Source: Aquipluma nitroreducens (GTDB lineage: Bacteria > Bacteroidota > Bacteroidia > Bacteroidales > Prolixibacteraceae). Taken from it: a stretch of 64,000 nt of DNA. The DNA is taken from NCBI RefSeq assembly GCF_009689585.1, contig NZ_AP018694.1, forward strand, positions 2,619,001-2,683,000, written 5' to 3'. The translations under genes and the position numbers were made by a program. The notes under the pieces are model-generated. The model saw nothing but the letters and a program-made list of their open reading frames with translations, was not told where the DNA came from and made no database searches. Positions 24,974 to 34,753 of this stretch are shown here, in pieces. Each line of letters opens with the position of its first letter. Within the stretch, counting starts at the first letter, position 1.

Positions 24974-26005
24974 ATGAAAACAAATCAACATATTGACGAT
25001 AAAAATTGGGAGTTGCTCGCCAAATCGATTTACGACGAAAATCCTGAAGTTGCGACAGAGGATAGCAAATCTGTTGTGAACGAAATATTCTCGTCGGGAA
25101 ACGAAGGCGAGCAACTTTTAAAAATGACAAAGCAGGTTGACTTGTATTTTGATCTGAAAAAGTATCCGGTAGAACAGGCGTGGGGAAAAGTAGAATCCCG
25201 GATTCACAATCGAATTTCATCTGGAAATACGATAATCCGAAAGTTTATTTCAAATCCAATGTACAGGTTCGCCGCAGCGATTCTGGTTGCTGCTGTTCTT
25301 CTGGTTTCCGGATATGAAGTCTTTTACAATCCATCGGCAACAGAGGTTATGTTAGAATTAACAACAGCCAACAAGGTTTTAAATACCTTTACTTTGCCCG
25401 ACGGTACTTTGGTTACTTTAAATAGCGATACCAAAGTGTTTTATCCAAAGAAATTTGGGCGCAAAACCCGTGAGATTAGTATTGAAGGAGAAGCTTTTTT
25501 TGAAGTAAAACCAAACAAAAATAAACCGTTCATTATTCATGCCGGAAAAGCTCAAATCAAAGTAGTTGGTACCAGCTTTAGTGTGAGCGCATATCCGGAA
25601 ACTAAATTGGTTGAAGTCATTGTTCAAACTGGTAAAGTGCAGGTTATGAATAAAATGGCTGAGACTTTGCAAACCGAAGAACTGATCCTGACTCCGGGTG
25701 ACAAAGGGACATTGGTTTATGAGAGCAAGACGTTGAATAAAACCACGAACCAAGATCCTAATTTTTTAGCCTGGAAAACGCACAACCTGATTTTTAAGGC
25801 GACTTCGTTACGCGAAGTAATTGATAATTTAGAAAAAGTTTACAAAGTAAACATCAGTTTGGCCGATCCAAAGCTAAACGAACTTCTGCTCACTGCCCAG
25901 TTCAATAACTACCCGCTCGATTTTATTCTGAAAGTGATTGAAACCACGTTTAAAATAGAGGTGCAGGAGGTTGATGGACAGTATTTTTTGAAAGCTCGAT
26001 CCTAA
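24974..26005 (+). CDS. FecR-family transmembrane anti-sigma regulator
   Basis: A 343-residue single-pass protein with an N-terminal cytoplasmic sigma-binding region, a membrane helix (about residues 95-116, YRFAAAILVAAVLLVSGYEVFY), and the periplasmic FecR domain with LPDGTLVTLNSDTKVFYPKKF and ISIEGEAFFEVKPNKNKPF. The C-terminal DUF4974-like region (HNLIFKATSLREVIDNLEKVYKVNI) resembles the STN fold and would contact a partner. The ATG at 24974 is preferred to one five codons earlier. Expected to hold the sigma factor until a signal arrives. Confidence 0.9.
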   Translation: MKTNQHIDDKNWELLAKSIYDENPEVATEDSKSVVNEIFSSGNEGEQLLKMTKQVDLYFDLKKYPVEQAWGKVESRIHNRISSGNTIIRKFISNPMYRFAAAILVAAVLLVSGYEVFYNPSATEVMLELTTANKVLNTFTLPDGTLVTLNSDTKVFYPKKFGRKTREISIEGEAFFEVKPNKNKPFIIHAGKAQIKVVGTSFSVSAYPETKLVEVIVQTGKVQVMNKMAETLQTEELILTPGDKGTLVYESKTLNKTTNQDPNFLAWKTHNLIFKATSLREVIDNLEKVYKVNISLADPKLNELLLTAQFNNYPLDFILKVIETTFKIEVQEVDGQYFLKARS

Positions 26006-26024
26006 CTTTAATTGTTTAAATGCC

Positions 26025-27650
26025 ATGAAAACAATTCGAATTATACCCCCTAGTTTATTTTTCATAATTTGTGTCTTGTTTATTTCATTGCCAGTTCAGT
26101 CTTTTAGTCAGAAGCAAAATACCAAGACACCAAAGCAAAGCACCATTCAAAATAAGGCACAGGAACTTAAAAAAGATCAGAAGGCCGACGTTCTCGACCA
26201 GAATATCAGTATTTACGCTGAAAATGAATCACTATCGAATGTGATTGAACGTATCTGCAGTTACCTTCATCTCGATTATTCATACAACTCAAGCCTTATT
26301 GAAGGAAAGAATATTAGTTTGAATATGTCAAACAAGCCCATAAAGTATGTGCTTGGTCAGTTGATGAAAGACTCAAAACTTCTTTTCGAGATTCAGGATA
26401 ATCTTTTGGTTGTCAGAGATCATGATCAAATGGACAAAAATCTCGACTACGACAAGAAGATAAGAAACTACACAGATCAAGCCGGGTTTGTATTTGATAA
26501 TCCGAAGAAAAAGTCGATAACATTCAATTTTAAATCCTCCAATAATTTGATTATTATCCCGGTAGCGATTAATAATTCGGATACCCTAAATTTTATTCTC
26601 GATACCGGGGTCAGATATCCGATTATTACCGAGTTGCCTTTTGTGAATAAACTGAATCTGAATTATCTGCAACCGATTAGTGTTAAGGGACTTGGTGAAG
26701 GCGAACAACTTACGGCATACCGTTCGGGTAATAATACAATTAATTTGGATGGACTGGTAGCGTATAATCAGGAGATCCATATGGTTATCAACGAAAATTT
26801 TCAAATATCACATATCCTCGGAATGCCTGTTCATGGACTGATTGGCTTTAATTTGTTTAAAGATTATGTGGTTAAAATTGACTATTCTGAACACAAAATT
26901 ACACTGATAAAGCCTGAATACTTTGATTATAAGGAAAGAGAAAGGGATATTGTTCTTCCACTCAGTTTCGAACAGGGCAAACCTTTCGTTACAACCAGTA
27001 TTGTAACCGATAAAAATGATGAAGTGCCGGTTAAATTGCTGGTTGATACCGGAGCGAGCGACGCTATTTGGTTATCAACAAATTCGGACAATCGGATAGC
27101 ATTACCGGAAAACCACATCGAGACATTTTTGGGTCGGGGATTAAGTGGTGATTTATATGGGAAAAAGGGGCGTATCGGAGCAATTTGGGTTGGACCGCTT
27201 GTTTTGTATGAACCAATTGTGGCTTTTCCTGATAACGATTTGGTCGATCAGTTAATTGGCAAGAACGATCGTAACGGTACGCTTGGCGCCGAAATTCTCC
27301 GGAGATTTTACATCACCATGGATTATCCGGGCAAACGCTTGATCTTACGACCCAATGGCGATCTGAAAGATGATTTTAATTACAACATGAGTGGTTTGGA
27401 AGTTACCAACCCAATGCCGGGTCTTCCAATCTTTCTGGTTAGCAATATTCGTAAAAACTCGCCTGCGTATTATGCCGGAATTCTTGAAAATGACCAAATC
27501 ATTTCATTAAATAATACAAATAACAAGTCTTTGACATTAAATGATATAAATTTGTTATTCCAAAGCCAACAGGACAGACGTATTAAAATGACTGTTCTTC
27601 GCAATGGAGAACAAGTAAAAGCTGAATTTTTTCTGAAAAAAATGTTCTAA
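26025..27650 (+). CDS. STN-domain aspartyl protease (retropepsin-like) with PDZ domain
   Basis: A 541-residue exported protein: signal peptide, an STN (secretin/TonB N-terminal) domain at about 65-128 (ISIYAENESLSNVIERICSYL), two retropepsin-like halves with active-site motifs LDTG (Asp193) and VDTGAS (Asp341), and a C-terminal PDZ domain (about 470-540, SPAYYAGILENDQIISLNN). The two DTG motifs could build one bilobal aspartic protease active site. STN joined to a protease is unusual, since STN normally sits on receptors signalling to FecR. The STN part may dock onto the neighbouring FecR or onto the secretin-like STN of the next protein. The next gene starts 2 bp later. Confidence 0.8.
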   Translation: MKTIRIIPPSLFFIICVLFISLPVQSFSQKQNTKTPKQSTIQNKAQELKKDQKADVLDQNISIYAENESLSNVIERICSYLHLDYSYNSSLIEGKNISLNMSNKPIKYVLGQLMKDSKLLFEIQDNLLVVRDHDQMDKNLDYDKKIRNYTDQAGFVFDNPKKKSITFNFKSSNNLIIIPVAINNSDTLNFILDTGVRYPIITELPFVNKLNLNYLQPISVKGLGEGEQLTAYRSGNNTINLDGLVAYNQEIHMVINENFQISHILGMPVHGLIGFNLFKDYVVKIDYSEHKITLIKPEYFDYKERERDIVLPLSFEQGKPFVTTSIVTDKNDEVPVKLLVDTGASDAIWLSTNSDNRIALPENHIETFLGRGLSGDLYGKKGRIGAIWVGPLVLYEPIVAFPDNDLVDQLIGKNDRNGTLGAEILRRFYITMDYPGKRLILRPNGDLKDDFNYNMSGLEVTNPMPGLPIFLVSNIRKNSPAYYAGILENDQIISLNNTNNKSLTLNDINLLFQSQQDRRIKMTVLRNGEQVKAEFFLKKMF

Positions 27651-27652
27651 GA

Positions 27653-29224
27653 ATGAAGCCAGTTTGCGGATTATTTTTGATTGTTTTCCTCTTGTCGTTC
27701 AGGATATCCTTCGGACAAAAGGAAAGCAATTCTGTACTGGAAAAGAAAGTTAGTATTGAAGCAAACAATGAAACAATAGCTTCTATTTTAGATCAGATTT
27801 CGTCTCAGGCCCAGGTTTTTTTTTCATATGATGCGTTGATGATTGAAGCCGAAAAAAAGACGGATATTTCAATCGCCGACAAAACAATCAGGGAAACACT
27901 CGACTCATTATTCAATGGAAAATTTTCGTATAAAGTCCTTGGAGAGCAAATCATTATTGCCATTCCAGAAATTGATGAGGTAAAAAAAAAGGACATTGAC
28001 GTAGAAAAGGAAAAACCAAAGATCATCGCCTTCCGCGGGAAAGTCGTCGATAAAGATGAAAAGGATGTACTTTCTTATGCCAGCATTTTTATTTTCAGGA
28101 AAAATATAGGCACTGTTTCAAACAATGATGGTGAATTTGAACTAAAAATCCCGGAATCGATGAAACAGGACACCATCATTATTTCATGTTTGGGATACCG
28201 GCAACAGATACAGCCCATAGGAGAAATAACAGATAAGGATTATCAAATTGCACTCGAACCATCTTCTGTTCAGTTAAAAGAAATTAAGGTAACAGCTATT
28301 AATTCAGATGATATTATAAGCAAAATCCTTTCGAAGATTTCGCTCAATTATTCTCGCGATGGTGAGACAATGACTTCTTTTTATAGGGAAGTTTTAAAGC
28401 AAGACAATCATTACATTGATGTTGCAGAGGCACTTATGGAAATTCAAAAAGCTTCTTACGATAATTCTTTCGCTCAGGATAAGGTCAGAGTGATCAAGGG
28501 ACGTAAGAGTCAGAATGTTATGCCGTTTAAATTTGTTGATTTTAAGATACAAGGCGGTCCGTACTACATTACCAAGCTTGATGTAGTTAAAACCCTCGAT
28601 TCATTTCTTGATCCGGAGTTTCGTGATTTTTACAAATTTTCTACAGAAGGTATTATTGAAGTTGATAATCGCGATACCTATGTGGTTTATTTTAAACCGA
28701 AAGAGAAAGTTGATTATCCCTGCTATCAAGGCAAGTTGTATGTCGACATGTCTTCTTTCGCGCTTGTTAGGGCCGAATTTGGACTAAGTAGGGCCGGACT
28801 GAAATTTGCGCGCGAATCGCTCATTAGAAAGAAGCCCAAAGACTTTTATGTCAGGCCAATTAAAGTTGAATATAAAGTTAGTTACCGCCGGGCCAATAAC
28901 AAATGGCATTTGAGTACAGCTCAGGCTTCTATTAATTTTAGAGTAAAGAGCAAAGGCGATAAGGTTAATTCAGTTTTTTACAGCGATTCGGAGCTATTGG
29001 TTACTGATATTAAGCCTGACAACAGAACCCATTTTAAAAAGGATGAAATGTTTAATTCGAAAGATATATTTACTGAAGTTGTAACGAATTTTGATGACGG
29101 ATTTTGGGGTGATTACAACATCATTAAACCATCTGAAGAACTGCGAAAATCATTGCAGGACTATTCGATGAAAAACGACTCCTTATTTAACTCTGATGAA
29201 AAGAATGCTAACCACACTAAATAA
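27653..29224 (+). CDS. STN plus carboxypeptidase-regulatory-like domain protein
   Basis: A 523-residue exported protein: signal peptide (LFLIVFLLSFRISFGQ), STN domain (about 28-100, SIEANNETIASILDQISSQ), a CarboxypepD_reg-like beta-sandwich (about 122-205, FRGKVVDKDEKDVLSYASIFIF ending LEPSSVQL), then about 310 residues of mixed structure without a TonB plug or 22-strand barrel. The usual Bacteroidota receptor of this layout continues into plug and barrel; here these are absent. The C-terminal part (KEIKVTAINSDDIISKILSKI onward) looks like the peptidase-associated DUF group. It lies 2 bp after the protease gene and overlaps an upstream frame of the next. Confidence 0.75.
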   Translation: MKPVCGLFLIVFLLSFRISFGQKESNSVLEKKVSIEANNETIASILDQISSQAQVFFSYDALMIEAEKKTDISIADKTIRETLDSLFNGKFSYKVLGEQIIIAIPEIDEVKKKDIDVEKEKPKIIAFRGKVVDKDEKDVLSYASIFIFRKNIGTVSNNDGEFELKIPESMKQDTIIISCLGYRQQIQPIGEITDKDYQIALEPSSVQLKEIKVTAINSDDIISKILSKISLNYSRDGETMTSFYREVLKQDNHYIDVAEALMEIQKASYDNSFAQDKVRVIKGRKSQNVMPFKFVDFKIQGGPYYITKLDVVKTLDSFLDPEFRDFYKFSTEGIIEVDNRDTYVVYFKPKEKVDYPCYQGKLYVDMSSFALVRAEFGLSRAGLKFARESLIRKKPKDFYVRPIKVEYKVSYRRANNKWHLSTAQASINFRVKSKGDKVNSVFYSDSELLVTDIKPDNRTHFKKDEMFNSKDIFTEVVTNFDDGFWGDYNIIKPSEELRKSLQDYSMKNDSLFNSDEKNANHTK

Positions 29225-29234
29225 TATCGCGCAT

Positions 29235-31811
29235 ATGAAAACATTCACATTATTGTCATTAATGCTTTTGTCCGGATTATTACTTCCAGCTCAGGACCAG
29301 AGCCCAATTCCTAAGATTAGCCTACAGATTACCAACTACTTTAGTGTTTATCCGCGTGAAAATATCTTTCTGATGACGGATAAAACCCTTTATAAACCCG
29401 GTGAAACCATTTGGTTCAGGTCTTTTTCTTCTCAAACTGATAATTCAGTGGTTTCTGGTGAAAACAGTAAACTCTATGTCAGTCTTTTCGACAAAACAGG
29501 AACGAATGTTACGAAAGGTACTTTCAGGATGAGTAATGGATCCAGTTCGGGTGACTTACAGATTCCGGATAAATTGGCTGGAGATTCCTATTTCCTGATT
29601 GCCTATTCTTCGGAACAGAGTTCGTTAGAACAAATTCCAATTGTAAAGTTGACAATTGATCCACAGTACAGTAACCAGTGGGTTGTTGGAACCACCGCAA
29701 AGGATAGCATTTCTATTTCCGGAAAGAAAAATGAACTTTCTGTGGTTCTGCGGGATAATTCAGGCGCTGTTCAAAAAAACGAACAGTTGCGCTATGAAAT
29801 TAAGAATGGCACTGAAACACTTGAAAAAGATAAAGTCAAGACCGATGAAACAGGCAAAGTCAATATTCCTTTTACAATCCCGGCCAAAACCAATGGAGAA
29901 CCATTTATTTGCGAATTATCTGATTCGAAAGGTGAGTGGAAACATGAAGTGTTTCTCCCTACCAACCTTGATCCTGTTGTGATTAAATTCTATCCTGAAG
30001 GTGGAAATTTGATCGCCGGAGTACCTACCAAGATTGGATACACAGCCTTTAATAAATGGGGAATTCCGGTTAGTGTTGAAGGGGCTGTTTTGAATCAGGA
30101 AGGCCAACAAGTGACACCGGTTAAAACGTTGACCAAAGGACTTGGTCTTTTCTCAGTCATTTATCCCGGTCAGCAAAAGCTAAAACTTCTTCTCTCCGGA
30201 ACAGTAGGCCAAAATCAATCGTTTGAACTACCCGCTTCTACTACGAATGGCCTTGCTATTTCTGTTGTAAAAACCGATGCCCAATTTATTTACGCCAACC
30301 TAACTTTTCCTGATAAGCTAAAGCATGCTGTAGCACTTACTGTTACACATGGCAATAATGTATATTGGGCCGGAGACATGGAGATTGATGGAGTTGGAAG
30401 ATTGAAAATTCCTGCCGATCAATTGCCTCAGGGTATTAATTTATTATCAGCATTTTCGAAAGAAGGAAACTTACTGGCTGAGCGTATTGTTTTTAAAGAC
30501 AATAAACAGGAGCTTAAAGTCGACATACAACTAGAGAAGACCAGTTTGTCTGCCGGCGAAAAAATGAAGGTAAAAGTTAAACTTACTGATGAAAGCAATC
30601 AAGCTGTTTCAGGTAATGTTGCCATATCGGTTACTGACAAATTTCGTAACGATTCGGATAAAACACAGATTGAAGAATACCTTCAGTTTGAATCAGAATT
30701 AGAATCGCCACTTTCGCTATTTCCTGAAGCATTTAAAGACAAAAGCAGAAATTCCACACTGATGGATATTTTTCTGATTGCGAACCGCATTAAGGGCTTT
30801 GATTGGGCAAAGATCAGACAGTTTAAACCTGAAAATGCTTCTTATACAAACACTGCGAATTTCAGAATATCAGGGGTTGTAACCGATAAAAGTGGGAGTA
30901 AAGTAAATAAAGCGAAAGTAAGTTTGGTGAATAATAAAAACATGCAACTGTATACAACCACTACTAATTCTGAAGGTATCTTTTCTTTTCCGAATCTGTA
31001 TATGAGCAATATTGATGATTTTTCGGCGAAAGCAACTGATTCTGACGGGAAACGTGATTTGAATGTAAATATGATCAAGAATCTTGAAGGGCAAATTTCT
31101 GTTTATATTGCCGATAATATGAAGAGATTCAACCTGATAAGTTCAGAAACGGTAGTCGATAAGACCTATTTCGATAATAATGAGGATTTGTTCAGTCGGA
31201 CGCCAAAGATTAATAAACTCAACACACAAAGCCTGGATAATCAACGAAAGCTATTAAATTCTGCAACAAGTATTCTCGACGTAATAAAAACAATAAAGCC
31301 GTATAAAGTTGTAAATAACCAGATTGTATTCTTTGGATCAGAGAATTCGCTCAACTACCAGGGAGGCGCTTTAATTGTTTTAGATGGGCAAATGATGGGT
31401 ACTGATATTGGGTCAATTCAAGGATTCTCACCATCAGACATTGACCACATTAATGTTTCGACGAACCCGATGGATATTCAAAAGTACACTGGATTAAATT
31501 CAGTTGGAGTCATTGAAATCTTTCAGAAGAAGGCAAAAACCACCGAATTGGATGGCCCCAAATCTACAAATGAAAAACTTGATGGTGAATTCAGGGTTCC
31601 AAACGTATTTCCTATCGAACCGGCAAACCCAAAGCGCAATACCCGGACTACTTTACTCTGGATCCCGGACCAAAAAATTGATCAAACGGGGCAGTTTGAA
31701 TTTGAGGTTACTTCCGGAAAAGTAATTTCCGATTTCGTAATTGAAGTGCAGGGAATGGCTTCGGATGGAAGAATGGGTGCAGGGGAAGTGGGTTTTACAG
31801 TAACCAAATAA
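29235..31811 (+). CDS. MG2-like macroglobulin / TonB-plug-like exported protein
   Basis: An 858-residue exported protein starting at the ATG at 29235 with a signal peptide (LLSLMLLSGLLLPAQ). Near the N-terminus, NIFLMTDKTLYKPGETIWFRSF is typical of an alpha-2-macroglobulin MG2 domain. Several beta-sandwich repeats follow, then a carboxypeptidase-regulatory-like segment (about 555-640, ISGVVTDKSGSKVNKAKVSL). A plug-like segment comes near the end (GGALIVLDGQMMG and INVSTNPMDIQKYTGLNSVGVIEIF), then a final sandwich. There is no thioester motif and no barrel. Proteins of this kind are widespread in Bacteroidota and are thought to face the outer membrane or surface. Last gene of the sigma/FecR operon. 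Confidence 0.7.
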   Translation: MKTFTLLSLMLLSGLLLPAQDQSPIPKISLQITNYFSVYPRENIFLMTDKTLYKPGETIWFRSFSSQTDNSVVSGENSKLYVSLFDKTGTNVTKGTFRMSNGSSSGDLQIPDKLAGDSYFLIAYSSEQSSLEQIPIVKLTIDPQYSNQWVVGTTAKDSISISGKKNELSVVLRDNSGAVQKNEQLRYEIKNGTETLEKDKVKTDETGKVNIPFTIPAKTNGEPFICELSDSKGEWKHEVFLPTNLDPVVIKFYPEGGNLIAGVPTKIGYTAFNKWGIPVSVEGAVLNQEGQQVTPVKTLTKGLGLFSVIYPGQQKLKLLLSGTVGQNQSFELPASTTNGLAISVVKTDAQFIYANLTFPDKLKHAVALTVTHGNNVYWAGDMEIDGVGRLKIPADQLPQGINLLSAFSKEGNLLAERIVFKDNKQELKVDIQLEKTSLSAGEKMKVKVKLTDESNQAVSGNVAISVTDKFRNDSDKTQIEEYLQFESELESPLSLFPEAFKDKSRNSTLMDIFLIANRIKGFDWAKIRQFKPENASYTNTANFRISGVVTDKSGSKVNKAKVSLVNNKNMQLYTTTTNSEGIFSFPNLYMSNIDDFSAKATDSDGKRDLNVNMIKNLEGQISVYIADNMKRFNLISSETVVDKTYFDNNEDLFSRTPKINKLNTQSLDNQRKLLNSATSILDVIKTIKPYKVVNNQIVFFGSENSLNYQGGALIVLDGQMMGTDIGSIQGFSPSDIDHINVSTNPMDIQKYTGLNSVGVIEIFQKKAKTTELDGPKSTNEKLDGEFRVPNVFPIEPANPKRNTRTTLLWIPDQKIDQTGQFEFEVTSGKVISDFVIEVQGMASDGRMGAGEVGFTVTK

Positions 31812-31816
31812 ACTGC

Positions 31817-31853
31817 AAAGGATTCCATCTCTTTTTAAAAGATGGAATCCTTT
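31817..31853 (+). terminator. Terminator of the sigma/FecR operon
   Basis: A perfect 14-bp stem AAAGGATTCCATCT / AGATGGAATCCTTT with a 9-nt loop and a CTTTTAT tail, 5 bp after the MG2-like gene stop. A strong rho-independent terminator. Confidence 0.9.
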
Positions 31854-31938
31854 CTTTTATAAATTCACTTTTTTCAGTACATTACCCCAAAAAAGCAAAA
31901 ACAAAAAGATTCGACAGGAACCAGTTTTAATGATTGAT

Positions 31939-32913
31939 TTATTTGCCGATAAGCTGAGTAAGTTTTTTAATTTCTTCTTCGTCGTACGAAATCAGGAACT
32001 TTTCGAGGTTACAGGTTTCGCCAAAATACTTATGCTTGACAATCGATTCGTATTCGTGGCGCAAGTATTTTTTATCCATCGAAATGGTGAGTACGATAAA
32101 CTGAATGGCTGATTTGGGAAGGTTTTTATTCCAGTATTCAGGATTTACCTTTACAATGGGTGGGAAAAGGTTGTCCTGGCCTTCCATGCCCGGCGAATCG
32201 CTTACGCGTGAAATCCCGCCACCATAATAAGCCTGATTTTTAAGGTTGGCAGGCGAAATGGCTGCCCATTCATTGTCGAGAAATTGCTTGGTGTATTGAG
32301 CTGCAATTTCGTCTTTCTCCTTTTTGGCTTCCTCGCGGGCAAGGGCGAAAGCTTCCTCAACGGTTACCGGCAGCCAATACGGAGGACGAGAAGGATCATA
32401 AATCACATAAGTCACATTGTCGTAAACATCAATTCCGGGAGCGATGGTTTCTTTTTTGAACGGAATGGTAAACATGCACTTTTCGGTATTAAAACCATTC
32501 CAGTACCCCGACATGTGGTTGAGTAAAATAGACCATTCAGGTGGTTCGATGGTGTTATAAGATATTTTTCCTTTGCTGTACAGGTAGTCGCTGAACTCGA
32601 AACTTACCCTTGCCGGCACTCCGAAGTTGCATTTCTGGGTGTTCGAAATGTCGTAAATCCGGGTCCGGCCCATAAAACCCTTGATTTCGGCCAGCACAGA
32701 GTCTTGCCTGACAATGGAAACCAATTCCTTGATTCGTTTCATGTTGGCCGCCATTTCGGCGGGTGTAAATTTCTGGTAAATCGAATAATTGGTGCGGCTC
32801 AGAATTTCGAATGTACCGGGTTTGTCGCCTAAATACGGGATTTTTTCGGGCTGTGCAAACAGCGATGCGATGAGGAACTCAAAAAGAATCAGGGAAAGGA
32901 ATGCTTTTTTCAT
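31939..32913 (-). CDS. Exported protein of unknown function
   Basis: A 324-residue protein with a signal peptide (LILFEFLIASLFAQ). The ATG at 32913 is preferred because an upstream in-frame start adds an unlikely 14 residues. The mature part has a helical start (EMAANMKRIKELVSIVRQ), two cysteines in NTQKCNFGV and NTEKCMFTI that could pair, and the segment GYWNGFNTEK. I recognise no family. It is the last gene of the eight-gene minus-strand cluster of exported proteins (31939-39983), and starts 45 bp after the stop of the MORN-repeat gene. Confidence 0.7.
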   Translation of the reverse strand: MKKAFLSLILFEFLIASLFAQPEKIPYLGDKPGTFEILSRTNYSIYQKFTPAEMAANMKRIKELVSIVRQDSVLAEIKGFMGRTRIYDISNTQKCNFGVPARVSFEFSDYLYSKGKISYNTIEPPEWSILLNHMSGYWNGFNTEKCMFTIPFKKETIAPGIDVYDNVTYVIYDPSRPPYWLPVTVEEAFALAREEAKKEKDEIAAQYTKQFLDNEWAAISPANLKNQAYYGGGISRVSDSPGMEGQDNLFPPIVKVNPEYWNKNLPKSAIQFIVLTISMDKKYLRHEYESIVKHKYFGETCNLEKFLISYDEEEIKKLTQLIGK

Positions 32914-32958
32914 GGTACGATAGATGAATAGTGGATTGACATGATTGTTCTGCAAATT

Positions 32959-33576
32959 TTATTTTTGTTCGACACCATTGATGGAAACATGGCGTTTCCC
33001 GGTATTCTGTTCGTACCAATACGAAATTATATTGCCTGGCTTTTGCTCCGAAGTTATCCGGCCCTGATCGTCATACGTAACCGAGTACACGAACTCGCCA
33101 TTCGAAGTGATAATCTCACTTCGGAGCTTGCCATCTTCAGAGTAATTTTTGGTTTGAGTTGAAATATTTGGAAATTGTCCAGAAATCATTCCGTCTGATT
33201 TAAGCGTACCATTTTCGTAATATTCACGAGTCGGGCCAGAAATATCGCCTCCGGGTTTCATGTTGCCTTCCGATTTCACCTGCCCACTGGGATAAAAGGT
33301 TTTCAGGTAACCATTGGGTTCGCCATCTTTGTAATACTGGTCAGACACCAGGCGGCCCAGTTCATTGTAAAACTTATAAGAGCCATTTACCTTGCCGTCT
33401 TTCAGGGTATATTCGCGCATGATTTTGCCATTCGGATAGTATTCCTTTTTAGGGCCGTTTAAGGGATCATCATCTTTTTGGATCGGGTCCAGGCTGGATT
33501 GTTGTGTTCGTTGATGCGTAATTGAATTTGTTTGGCTCAACATAACTGAAAGTATGAGGATCAAAAATGTACGCAT
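32959..33576 (-). CDS. Exported MORN-type repeat protein
   Basis: A 205-residue protein with a signal peptide and five or six MORN-2-like repeats: GPKKEYYPNGKIMREYTLKDGKVNG, GSYKFYNELGRLVSDQYYKDGEPNG, YLKTFYPSGQVKSEGNMKPGGDISG and similar. Such repeats build an elongated beta-hairpin array used in protein binding, and are common in Bacteroidota exported proteins (sometimes annotated as YwqK-like antitoxins, with no evidence for that here). It probably mediates contacts between envelope components encoded in the same cluster. Confidence 0.8.
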   Translation of the reverse strand: MRTFLILILSVMLSQTNSITHQRTQQSSLDPIQKDDDPLNGPKKEYYPNGKIMREYTLKDGKVNGSYKFYNELGRLVSDQYYKDGEPNGYLKTFYPSGQVKSEGNMKPGGDISGPTREYYENGTLKSDGMISGQFPNISTQTKNYSEDGKLRSEIITSNGEFVYSVTYDDQGRITSEQKPGNIISYWYEQNTGKRHVSINGVEQK

Positions 33577-33604
33577 GGCTTCAATTTTTAAGGTTGATTC
33601 CTGA

Positions 33605-34753
33605 CTATTTTTCTTTTTGGGTCAAAGAAAAATCAATGTTTATGGTCTGTTTTTCATTGCTTACCGGATCCTTCACCTCTTTGGTATCCTTTTGCTGAAG
33701 ATGTTTATCGGTTGCTTTGCCATCGTAAGGTCCAAAGATTACCCTTAGCGGAACTCTGATATCTCTTGGCAACAGCTTGGTTTCCAGTGGTTGGTTGTCG
33801 CAGGTTCCTTGAGCCTGTGTCACTACTTTGTCCTCGCCGGTCACCGGCTGCGAAGTTCCTTTGGCAACAACAAGGTATTTGTCGCTTTCCAGAAATTGGA
33901 GTTCAACCCGGGTATCGTCCTGCTTTTTTCCCTTGAATTGGCTGTCGTGCGAAATGCCGGTGCCTTTTACTTTCATTGAACTGGTCATGGTCGTTACCAA
34001 GCCGCCTTCGCGCTTTCCTGTTTTGCATTTGTGGCAGCCATCTTCTTCGGTCGTTTTCGTCATTTCATCAGTATAAAAGGTCATGGTTCCATCGGTCCAT
34101 GGAATTCCTTTACGTTGTAGTTTCCACTCGCTAAAGGTGTGGTTCTTTATCACAGTTTCCTTGTGGTAGCGCTGGTTCGATTCGTTGCAGTAAACACCGT
34201 AATCTTCAACATTCGTTGAATCAAGGTCAGAACTAATGGTTATTGTTACCGACCCCTGAAAAGCACAAATTTCGTATTTCGACAATTTATCGATCAGGCG
34301 TTTGGCGATTTGGTTTATGCCATCTTTTACACCCTGATAATCCATGGTAACGAAAACATAATCTGCATCAGCAATGCAGTTCACATTCTTTCTTTCCAGA
34401 CATACTGCCCGAACCATGATTTTTTTACCCTCGAAAGTTTTCAGACTTAATTTTACGAAATAGTCCCAGTTCATGTCTTTTCCGATATTAACCAATTCCT
34501 GTTGATTTTCACCCCCTAAAAGTTGGTTCAATCTTTCTCGGGCCAACCTCGTTACGATACCACTGCGTTTGGTAATTTTTGCACATGGGAAGGCATCTTT
34601 CAGGTAACTTTCCATTACAGTTTCGAACGAATCTGAATATTTCACAGCGGTATCGCCACTTGAAACACAGACAACCAGGAAATTAGGTTCTATGCTGATA
34701 ACTGGAGATGAAAAGAGCAAGAATGCAATTGCAATCAGATAGATGCGTTTCAT
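33605..34753 (-). CDS. Exported protein of unknown function, Cys-containing
   Basis: A 382-residue protein with a signal peptide (IAIAFLLFSSPVIS). An N-terminal part (about 25-165) contains DYFVKLSLKTFEGKKIMVRAVCLER and resembles the alpha/beta fold of periplasmic CsgG/TolB-N-like domains, but weakly. The C-terminal half has a CHKCKTGK pair of cysteines and a CDNQ, possibly a metal or disulfide site, and a basic/acidic tail. The stop overlaps nothing; the start overlaps the LRR gene stop by 4 bp, so translation is coupled. No family recognised. Confidence 0.65.
   Translation of the reverse strand: MKRIYLIAIAFLLFSSPVISIEPNFLVVCVSSGDTAVKYSDSFETVMESYLKDAFPCAKITKRSGIVTRLARERLNQLLGGENQQELVNIGKDMNWDYFVKLSLKTFEGKKIMVRAVCLERKNVNCIADADYVFVTMDYQGVKDGINQIAKRLIDKLSKYEICAFQGSVTITISSDLDSTNVEDYGVYCNESNQRYHKETVIKNHTFSEWKLQRKGIPWTDGTMTFYTDEMTKTTEEDGCHKCKTGKREGGLVTTMTSSMKVKGTGISHDSQFKGKKQDDTRVELQFLESDKYLVVAKGTSQPVTGEDKVVTQAQGTCDNQPLETKLLPRDIRVPLRVIFGPYDGKATDKHLQQKDTKEVKDPVSNEKQTINIDFSLTQKEK

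Noticed and set aside
33605-33979. CRISPR array or other tandem repeat array
   Set aside because: No spaced identical repeats were found here or elsewhere in the window; the only tandem patterns are short degenerate intergenic words and protein repeats.
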